Shown here piece by piece: positions 53,172 to 59,191 of a stretch of DNA of 64,000 nucleotides. Made by a program: the position numbers and the translations under genes. Origin of the DNA: Kitasatospora sp. MAA4 (GTDB taxonomy: Bacteria > Actinomycetota > Actinomycetes > Streptomycetales > Streptomycetaceae). A model generated the notes under the pieces. It was given only the letters and a program-made list of their open reading frames with translations. It had not been told where the DNA came from and searched no databases. Numbering within the stretch: position 1 is the first letter of the stretch; each line of letters opens with the position of its first letter. Where the stretch lies: assembly GCF_029893355.1 (NCBI RefSeq), contig NZ_JARZAI010000010.1, positions 202,665-266,664 of the forward strand, read 5' to 3'.

Positions 53172-54280
53172 CCGGCCTCCCACCGCTGCCCTCGGCGCAG
53201 AGCCTCGGCGAGGGCATGCTGGCTGCGCTGGCCAGCATGCCGGACCCCGCCGGGGCCGAGTTCACCAGCGGGCTGGAGCACGACCTCGCTGACGCGTTCT
53301 CCAGCCGGCACGCAGTCGCGGTGTCGTCCGGCACGACGGCCCTGCACGCCGCGCTGTCCGCGATCGGGGTCGGCCCGGGCGACGAGGTTCTGGTGCCGGC
53401 TCTGACCGTCGTCATGACTGCCGCGCCAGTTGTACTGCTCGGCGCCACACCGGTGTTCATCGACAGTGATCCCCGGACGCTCGATCTGGACTTCGCCGAC
53501 GCCGCCACCAAGATCACGGCCCGCACCAGAGCGATCGTTCCGGTGCACCTGTGGGGCAGGATGGGCGCCCCAGCCAGCCTGCTCGCGTTCGCCGCCGAGC
53601 ATGGGATCGCTGTTGTTGAGGACGCCGCCCAGGCCGCGGGGACGTCGCGCGCCGGTGCCATGGCCGGGACGGTCGGCGCAGCCGGGTGTTTCAGCCTGAA
53701 AGACGGCAAGATCCTCTGGAGCGGTGAGGGCGGCTTCGTCCTGACCGACGACAGCGCTCTCGCCGCCCACACCAGGGCCTTCCGCAGCCACTGGCTCCAG
53801 CCCCCACCCGGCAGCCACCCCCAGGAACGGATCGCCCTCAACGGCCGTCTGGCCGAACCGCTCGCCGCGCTCGCCCACGCCAACCTGCGCAGATTCCCGG
53901 CCCTGCTGGAGCACCGCCGCGCCCAGACCGCGCATCTGATCCGCGCCCTGGACAACGCCCGCGGACTCACGCCGCTCCAGCCGGCCACCGACGAGACGTG
54001 GAACCACTACGCCCCGCTCGTCCACATCGGACTGCCGAACCCCCGGGCATTCGCCGAACACCTCGCCCAGCAGGCAGTACCGAACTCCACCGGCACCTTT
54101 CGACTGGTGCCCAGCGACACCCGGCCCATGTTCACCGGGGCGGACCGGAAGCCGTGCCGCGGGGCCGCGCAGATCCTGGACCGCACCCTCGCGCTCGTCC
54201 TGACCGAACGCGACGACGAAGCGGTGCTCGACCACCACGCCGCCGTCATCACCCGGGAGGCCGCCGCATGGTGCACATGA
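53168..54280 (+). CDS. DegT/DnrJ/EryC1-family PLP aminotransferase
   Basis: 370 aa, PLP fold type I. AVSSGTTALHAALSAIGV (~50-67) binds the cofactor phosphate, EDAAQAAGT (~151-159) holds the Asp/Gln pair and CFSLKDGKILWSGEGG (~173-188) carries the Schiff-base Lys, so it should be catalytically competent. The family aminates keto sugars and keto cyclitols; here the acceptor may be the product of the adjacent radical SAM enzyme. ATGA overlap at both ends shows strict coupling. It could also be a mycosamine-type aminotransferase in principle, but it lies inside the deazaguanine operon, beyond the polyene boundary. Confidence 0.9.
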   Translation: MTGLPPLPSAQSLGEGMLAALASMPDPAGAEFTSGLEHDLADAFSSRHAVAVSSGTTALHAALSAIGVGPGDEVLVPALTVVMTAAPVVLLGATPVFIDSDPRTLDLDFADAATKITARTRAIVPVHLWGRMGAPASLLAFAAEHGIAVVEDAAQAAGTSRAGAMAGTVGAAGCFSLKDGKILWSGEGGFVLTDDSALAAHTRAFRSHWLQPPPGSHPQERIALNGRLAEPLAALAHANLRRFPALLEHRRAQTAHLIRALDNARGLTPLQPATDETWNHYAPLVHIGLPNPRAFAEHLAQQAVPNSTGTFRLVPSDTRPMFTGADRKPCRGAAQILDRTLALVLTERDDEAVLDHHAAVITREAAAWCT

Positions 54281-54363
54281 CCGACGCCCCGGACTCCGCA
54301 CCGACCGGAACGCCGCTTCCGGAACTTCCCTGCTTTCGTCGCCGAACGGATGCCGCCGCATGA
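54277..54363 (+). CDS. 28-residue ORF coupled to both neighbours; possible small protein or precursor peptide
   Basis: ATG at 54277 (or 54268) overlaps the aminotransferase stop as ATGA, and its own TGA overlaps the start of the next kinase, also as ATGA. The product begins MTDAPDSAPTGTPLPELP and ends CFRRRTDAAA, with one Cys and a basic RRR patch. Translation may simply link the genes on either side, or the peptide may have a function, such as a scaffold or substrate for the radical SAM enzyme. There is no family recognition. Confidence 0.45.
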   Translation: MTDAPDSAPTGTPLPELPCFRRRTDAAA

Positions 54364-55130
54364 CGACCTCACCGCAACTCGCTGCCTGCACCCGCGGCCC
54401 GCTGATCTCCGCCGAGGGTCTCAACGGAGTCGGCAAGACGTACCTCACCAACCGCGCCGTCGACGGGCTCGGCACCAAGCCACTGATGCTGGACGAGTTC
54501 TCCCAGCGGGCCAACGGGCGCCCGGGCCTGGGCGAGGCCCTGCTGCGCTCACTGCGCGAGGCCAGCGCCGGTGACCCGTTCCTGCGCGGCGGCACCCCCA
54601 TGGCCGAGGCGCTGATCCTCATGGCCATCAAGCGGCACGACCTGGACACCGTCCTGCCCGAACTGTCCAGCGGCCGTCCCGTCGTTGAGGGCCGCAGCGT
54701 CGACACCACCGCCGTGTGCCAGGCGCTGCTGCTGCACCCCAGAGACCCGGACGCCGCTCTCCAGACCGCGATCGCCCTGCTCGGCCTCTCCTCCTCCTAC
54801 CGGCCGCTGCCGGACCTCACGATCCTGGTCACAGACGACGCCTCGAAGGCCCTGGAACGAGCGCAACGACGGGACCAGTGCGTCTTCACCACCGAGCAGG
54901 CCACGTTCATGACCGAGGCGTGCACACTCTTCGAGCAGCTGGCCGCCACCGATCCGGACCGCTACCGAGTCGTGGACCGGCGCCAAGTCAACGAGCACGA
55001 GGCGGCCGAGCAGATCCGGGCCTGGATCGAAGGCGCCGGCGGCAACCTGGGCTGCATGGTGGAGCCGTGGCAGGGCCCGGGAGCCGCGTGCATCTGCTGC
55101 GGCCGGCTCGCCGAGATCAAGTCGGCATGA
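54360..55130 (+). CDS. Thymidylate-kinase-like P-loop nucleotide kinase, copy 2
   Basis: 256 aa paralogue of the kinase at 51425-52147. Walker A is EGLNGVGKTY (~19-28); VEGRSVDTTAVCQALLL (~103-119) aligns with the first copy's EDRGVDS, the Asp now Gly, so the family's DR motif is broken. A lid-like ALERAQRRDQ segment lies at ~162-171. The last 30 residues are unusual (CMVEPWQGPGAACICCGRL), with a CxCC group that might bind metal. Two diverged kinases in one operon suggest two successive phosphorylations or a heteromer. Stop and HAD start overlap (ATGA). Confidence 0.83.
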   Translation: MTTSPQLAACTRGPLISAEGLNGVGKTYLTNRAVDGLGTKPLMLDEFSQRANGRPGLGEALLRSLREASAGDPFLRGGTPMAEALILMAIKRHDLDTVLPELSSGRPVVEGRSVDTTAVCQALLLHPRDPDAALQTAIALLGLSSSYRPLPDLTILVTDDASKALERAQRRDQCVFTTEQATFMTEACTLFEQLAATDPDRYRVVDRRQVNEHEAAEQIRAWIEGAGGNLGCMVEPWQGPGAACICCGRLAEIKSA

Positions 55131-55873
55131 GCACGGAGCTTCGACACTCGTCACACACCGGGCAGCCCTGTCCGGGGAGTTGTGTTCCCGCGATCCCCAA
55201 GGGTGTCGAGGCCCTGATTCTCGACTTCGACGGAACCCTCGCCGACACGACCGCAGGCCATGAGGACGCGCTGCGTACGGCACTTCTGCCGTACGGCATC
55301 GACCTGGATCACGACTGGTACCGCCAGCACGTTGGGCTGTCCATCCGTGACCTCCTGGCGGCCCTCTCCGGCGGTCTGCCACTGCCCTATGACGAGATCA
55401 TCGCGAAGAGCCGCGCTCACCTGCTGGCCACCGTGCACACGATCAAGCCGATCGCGTGCGTCGTCGCGCTCCTGAGCCTGGCGCGCCATGCCGGGCTGCC
55501 CTGCGCCGTGGCATCGGGCGCAAGCCGCTTGCTCGTCGAACCCGGTCTCGACGTGCTGGGCCTGACACACGAGTTCGCTGCCGTCGTCGCACGCGAGGAC
55601 GCCACGAACGGCAAGCCGGACCCGGAGCTGTTCCTCACGGCTGCCCGACGCCTGGGGGTCTCGGCGGGCAACTGCCTCGCGGTAGACGACGCTCCAGACG
55701 GCATCGCCTCCGCCCGCGAGGCCGGCATGCGGGTGCTCACGGTGATCGGCGGCCACCTCGCCCCAGTCGGATCTGCGGAAAGGGCCGCGCCGGCTAGCTC
55801 ACCCGCCGGGGGCCGCGACGCTGCGGCACCACCGGCCACCGCATCGCCCCGATCCGCAGATCCCGCCCGATGA
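55127..55873 (+). CDS. HAD-superfamily phosphatase (phosphoglycolate phosphatase/phosphoglucomutase-like)
   Basis: 248 aa. Motif I LDFDGTLADT (~32-41, nucleophile D and acid D), motif II in AVASGAS (~125-131), motif III Lys in NGKPDPELF (~163-171) and motif IV AVDDAPDG (~183-190) are complete, with an alpha-helical cap between I and II. It probably dephosphorylates a sugar phosphate or nucleotide, for example releasing a nucleoside at the end of the pathway (inference). The C-terminal ~30 residues are Ala/Pro/Ser-rich and dispensable-looking. 4-nt overlap with kinase 2. Confidence 0.88.
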   Translation: MSTELRHSSHTGQPCPGSCVPAIPKGVEALILDFDGTLADTTAGHEDALRTALLPYGIDLDHDWYRQHVGLSIRDLLAALSGGLPLPYDEIIAKSRAHLLATVHTIKPIACVVALLSLARHAGLPCAVASGASRLLVEPGLDVLGLTHEFAAVVAREDATNGKPDPELFLTAARRLGVSAGNCLAVDDAPDGIASAREAGMRVLTVIGGHLAPVGSAERAAPASSPAGGRDAAAPPATASPRSADPAR

Positions 55874-55904
55874 CGGCACGATGCCGTCGAACCCGAGGAG
55901 CATG

Positions 55905-56870
55905 ATGCCCGTCCTCCACTCGACCAAGAACCTGCAAATCGTCGAACCTCCCACCGCAACCAGTGAAGGCGTCGGCATCTTCGAGTACACGGACAACTAC
56001 ACCGTCTTCCACTACGGCCGGATGCCGGACCCGATTCCCGGCAAGGGCGAGGCGGTCTGCCGCATGGCCGTCGCCAACTTCACGATGTTGGAAGCAGCCG
56101 GTGTACGGACCCACTTCCGCCGCTTCATCGCCCCGAACCGAATCGAGTTCGCTCTCGCGCGCCTCCCGGCCCTCACCGTGCGCCCCTTCACCTCGAAGCA
56201 GGGCAACTACCTCATCCCCCTCCAGATCCTCTTCCGCAACGAGCTCCCACCGGGAAGCTCCGTCCACCGACGCCTGGCCGCCGGTGACCTGACCCCGGCC
56301 GACATCGGCCTGCTCGTGATCCCCGCGGTCGGCGAGAAACTGGAACGACTGCTCATCGAGTACGCGACCACCCGCGAGGACGTCAACCGGTTCATCGCCC
56401 CCGGCGAGGCCCAGCGTCTCGCCGGCTTGGACGACGAGCAGTTCGAGGCCATGCGAGAGACCACCGTCAAGGTCAACGAGGTGCTGACCGGGCACGCTGC
56501 CAAGATCGGGCTGAGCCACTGCGACGGCAAGGTGGAGTACCTGGTGACGGGCGATCAGGAGCTGGTGCTCGCCGACAGCCCCGGCACGCCGGACGAGAGC
56601 CGCCTGATGTTCAACGGCGTGCACTGCGGCAAGCAGACCCTGCGGGACTGGTACGTCGGCTCCGGGCACGAGATCCCGGTCAGCAGGCTGATCGCCGAGG
56701 GCGTGCCCAGGAGCCGGTGGCCGCAGCCGGCACCGCTCCCGCCCGCGTTCGTGCCGGTGATGACGGACCTGTACCGGTCCCTGAGCGAGGCGTGGACGGG
56801 CGAGCGGCTGTGGGACGCACCGGACCTGGAGGCCGCCACCCGCGCCGTCACCGAGGTCATCGGCCAGTGA
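55905..56870 (+). CDS. PurC-like (SAICAR synthetase family) ATP-dependent amide ligase
   Basis: 321 aa. FEYTDNYTVFHYG then PIPGKGEAVCRM (~26-60) matches the nucleotide-binding start of SAICAR synthetase; YLIPLQILFRNELPPGSSVHRR (~102-123) matches the LIPLEVVVRN...GS signature; SHCDGKVEYLVTG (~205-217) matches D-x-K-x-E; and SPGTPDESRL ends the active site. The family joins a ribotide-borne carboxylate to an amino acid amine (aspartate in purine synthesis) using ATP. In an operon making a 7-carboxy-deazaguanine nucleotide, that carboxylate is the obvious substrate. Housekeeping purC is a less likely reading, because no other pur gene is present and the protein is divergent. ATG 55905 has GAGGAG four bases upstream; 55902 and 55881 are alternatives. 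Confidence 0.8.
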   Translation: MPVLHSTKNLQIVEPPTATSEGVGIFEYTDNYTVFHYGRMPDPIPGKGEAVCRMAVANFTMLEAAGVRTHFRRFIAPNRIEFALARLPALTVRPFTSKQGNYLIPLQILFRNELPPGSSVHRRLAAGDLTPADIGLLVIPAVGEKLERLLIEYATTREDVNRFIAPGEAQRLAGLDDEQFEAMRETTVKVNEVLTGHAAKIGLSHCDGKVEYLVTGDQELVLADSPGTPDESRLMFNGVHCGKQTLRDWYVGSGHEIPVSRLIAEGVPRSRWPQPAPLPPAFVPVMTDLYRSLSEAWTGERLWDAPDLEAATRAVTEVIGQ

Positions 56871-56884
56871 CAGTGCGTCAGAAC

Positions 56885-56929
56885 AGCCGGCGTTCCGGCA
56901 TGCTCGTATGGGTATGCCGGGCGCCGGCT
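56885..56929. terminator. Strong hairpin after the PurC-like gene, probable operon terminator
   Basis: Arms 56885-56903 and 56912-56929 pair over about 17 bp with three internal mismatches (AGCCGGCG ... CCGGCAT against ATGCCGG ... CGCCGGCT). It begins 14 nt after the stop codon, so the operon that starts at 47735 probably ends here. Confidence 0.6.
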
Positions 56930-56964
56930 GGCACCGGTGCGGACCTCGCGAGAACGGTGGACAC

Positions 56965-57627
56965 ATGGGAAGCCTGACCGACGATCCCGCTTTCCGAGCG
57001 ATGACGTTCGTGGTCATCGACTTCGAGACAACGACGCCGACGGGCCACCCGCCCCAGCCGATCGAGGTCGCCGCTCGCGCTCTGCGCCACGAGAACGGCG
57101 GATGGGCGCAGAGGGGAACAAGCGCATCCCTGATCCGGCCACCCGCGTTCGCACCGGTGACACCGGCCGACACCGCCCAGACCGGTCTGACGGCCGAGCA
57201 ACTGCGGCAGGCACCCACACCGGCCGAAGCGCTGGGCGTGCTGGACAGGCGGTTCACGGTCGGCACCCCGTACCTGCTGGTGGCCCAGCACGCCGCCACC
57301 GAGGCCAATGTGATTTACAACCAGCGCGAGCACTGCCCGGCGCTGGCCCGTATCGACTTCCTCGACACGATCCCGCTGGCCAAGCACCTAATCCCGGGCC
57401 TGCCAAACTACAAACTCGACACCCTGCTCGCCCACTTCTCCATCCAGCAGCCAGCTGACCGACACCGGGCCTACGCCGATGTCGACGTCACCGCGCAGGT
57501 CTTCCTGCGGCTCGTCACCCTCGCCGACGAGAGCGAGCACCTCAGCGACCTCACGGCTCTGGTGAAGACCGCGGGGCGCACGGCCAAGTGCAACCGGCCC
57601 GCCCAAGGCGGACTCTTCGACCTCTAA
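56965..57627 (+). CDS. DnaQ-like 3'-5' exonuclease (DEDDh type), motif variant
   Basis: 220 aa. ExoI motif FVVIDFETT (~13-21) gives the DxE pair, and the ExoIII motif HRAYADVDVT (~170-179) gives the His and last Asp. The middle motif reads AQHAATEANVI, with Glu where the family's Asp is expected, so activity may be altered. Domain length is that of epsilon-subunit-type exonucleases or oligoribonucleases. ATG 56965 (MGSLTDDPAF) is chosen because the longer frame overlaps the terminator hairpin. It follows the deazaguanine operon and may not belong to it; a role in removing modified nucleotides is speculative. Confidence 0.8.
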   Translation: MGSLTDDPAFRAMTFVVIDFETTTPTGHPPQPIEVAARALRHENGGWAQRGTSASLIRPPAFAPVTPADTAQTGLTAEQLRQAPTPAEALGVLDRRFTVGTPYLLVAQHAATEANVIYNQREHCPALARIDFLDTIPLAKHLIPGLPNYKLDTLLAHFSIQQPADRHRAYADVDVTAQVFLRLVTLADESEHLSDLTALVKTAGRTAKCNRPAQGGLFDL

Positions 57628-57683
57628 CGCCCCGGACCAAGCACGACAGCCCAACCACTCCTAGAGAAGACGGTGCCGATCTG

Positions 57684-58316
57684 ATGACCGACACGCAACC
57701 TGACCGCGAACCGGTCCCGTTCTGGTTCGACCCGCTGTGCCCCTGGGCGTGGATCACCTCGCGCTGGCTCCTGGAGGTGGAGAAGATCCGGCCGGTGCAG
57801 GCCGACTGGCGGATCATGTCACTTTCCTACCTGAACGTCGTCCAGCGCGAGGGCAAGGGGCTCAGCGACGACTATCGGGAGCTGATGACGAAGGCATGGG
57901 GCCCGGTGCGGGTCTGCGCCGCAGCCGCCGAGCACGACAGCCCCGCCGTGTTCGGAGCTTTGTACACGGCCATCGGCACGCGGCTGCACAACCACAAGCG
58001 CCGCGACGATCCCACGGTCATCACCGAGTCTCTGACGGAAGTTGGCCTTCCCGAGGCACTTGCAGCTGCCGCCAGCAGCACGGAGTTCGACCAGTTCATC
58101 AAGGACTCGCACCACGAGGCATTCGACGAGGTCGGCCTCGACGTCGGGACACCCGTACTGCGCATCCGCGGCACAGCCCTGTTCGGCCCCGTCGTCACAC
58201 CGGCTCCCCGTGGTGAGGCCGCCGGACGGCTCTGGGATGGCCTGGTCCTGGTCGCTGAGACGGATGGCTTCTTCGAGCTCAAGCGGAGCCGCGACCGCAA
58301 GCCGTCCTTCGAATGA
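57684..58316 (+). CDS. DsbA-like thioredoxin-fold protein (mycothiol-dependent Rv2466c type)
   Basis: 210 aa, cytosolic. Active-site text FWFDPLCPWAWITSRWL (~11-27) is typical of the actinobacterial DsbA-family group that includes mycothiol-dependent Rv2466c; here CPWA replaces CPWC, leaving only the nucleophilic Cys, which suits a mixed-disulphide (mycothiol) mechanism. A helical insert follows and GTPVLRIRGTALFGPVVTPAP (~158-178) supplies the cis-Pro. ATG 57684 is preceded by GAAGACGG at a long spacing. Convergent with the Nudix gene (35-nt gap). Confidence 0.87.
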   Translation: MTDTQPDREPVPFWFDPLCPWAWITSRWLLEVEKIRPVQADWRIMSLSYLNVVQREGKGLSDDYRELMTKAWGPVRVCAAAAEHDSPAVFGALYTAIGTRLHNHKRRDDPTVITESLTEVGLPEALAAAASSTEFDQFIKDSHHEAFDEVGLDVGTPVLRIRGTALFGPVVTPAPRGEAAGRLWDGLVLVAETDGFFELKRSRDRKPSFE

Positions 58317-58351
58317 GCGCGCTACCCGGCCCGCAGCAGTCGACGGGGTGG

Positions 58352-58918
58352 TCAGCCGAGCCGAGCCGGCGCGCTCACCGCCCGGCCGATACGGTGCCCG
58401 ACCAGGCGCTCGGCCATGGCGAGTGGGTACCAGGCCGCGCCCGTCACCTCGGACTCCTGCAGACGGCCCACGTCCACATTCGCGTGAGCAGTCCGGAAGG
58501 CGAATCCAAGGTCAAGATGATGGTGGGCCGGCTCGTCCTTCTCCGGCCGAGCCGGAACCTGGCCGTACTCGATGTAAACAGGCGCGTGCGACGCAGGGAG
58601 CACATCGGCGGGGTCCAGCCCGGTCTCCTCCGTCAGCTCGCGTACTGCGGCGGCACACAGATCGTCATCGGTGGGCTCAAGGTGGCCACCAGGCTGCAGC
58701 GTGATCCCGTACGCCAGGTGCTCGATGAGCAGGACCTCAGCGTCGTCGCGAACAAGGAGCGCGCCAACGGTCACGTGCATGGGGAAGCTTCGCCGCGAGG
58801 CGAAGTCCCGCCCTTGGGCTAGGAGCCGCAATGGCTCGGACAACTGCTCGACCTCGTCCGGGTAGCGCTCAAGGTAGGCGGCAAGGACGTCCGCGACAGC
58901 CGAATCACTGATCGCCAC
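58352..58918 (-). CDS. Nudix hydrolase
   Basis: 188 aa. The Nudix box GGHLEPTDDDLCAAAVREL-TEETGL (~80-104) has the REL-x-EE-x-G core; the first half has an Asp-rich variant in place of the usual Glu. It would hydrolyse a nucleoside diphosphate linked to another moiety, substrate unknown. GTG 58918 is chosen because GGAGGTG lies just upstream; a longer frame to 58981 lacks an SD. It lies inside the candidate island, convergent with the DsbA-like gene. Confidence 0.88.
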   Translation of the reverse strand: MAISDSAVADVLAAYLERYPDEVEQLSEPLRLLAQGRDFASRRSFPMHVTVGALLVRDDAEVLLIEHLAYGITLQPGGHLEPTDDDLCAAAVRELTEETGLDPADVLPASHAPVYIEYGQVPARPEKDEPAHHHLDLGFAFRTAHANVDVGRLQESEVTGAAWYPLAMAERLVGHRIGRAVSAPARLG

Positions 58919-58957
58919 GGAGCACCTCCACGCCAGCCTGAGAGCCAACCTCCCCGT

Positions 58958-58969
58958 GACCGATCGGTC
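58958..58969. promoter_or_regulatory. 12-bp perfect palindrome upstream of the Nudix gene
   Basis: GACCGATCGGTC lies 40 nt upstream of the GTG in an otherwise empty 58919-59141 gap. It may be a repressor operator; no regulator can be assigned. Confidence 0.25.
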
Positions 58970-59141
58970 GGATGCGAGCAACGAGCGCTAGCAATGTCAG
59001 CTCCAACAAGGCGTGTGGCGGACAAGGAAGTTCGCACTCTACAAGTTGGGCCTGAGTCGACGCGCGCCAACGCGCCGTCTCGCTGGTGTCCGTCGAACAT
59101 CGCGGGCTCTCTGCTGGTGCCACCGTCAGGACCACCCAGGC

Positions 59142-59191
59142 CCTCAGCTCCCGTTCCCCACCGCCAGGACGTGCGCGACCGCCTGGCCGGC
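59142..59191. repeat. Direct repeat, right copy (candidate attR) within the 3' end of the PBP gene
   Basis: Matches 46193-46242 at 47 of 50 bases, in the same orientation. Contains the stop codon and last codons of the intact penicillin-binding-protein gene. Confidence 0.8.

Noticed and set aside
53168..54280. The DegT aminotransferase as the mycosamine aminotransferase (NysDII/AmphDII)
   Set aside because: It is translationally locked into the deazaguanine operon, inside the repeat-bounded island and separated from gmd by unrelated genes. The true one is expected on the other side of the PKS genes.
47735..56870. A Dpd-type 7-deazaguanine DNA modification or restriction system
   Set aside because: FolE, QueD and QueE are present, but there is no DpdA transglycosylase, DpdB/DpdC, helicase or restriction nuclease, and no queC to make preQ0. 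The tailoring enzymes fit a small-molecule nucleotide pathway better.
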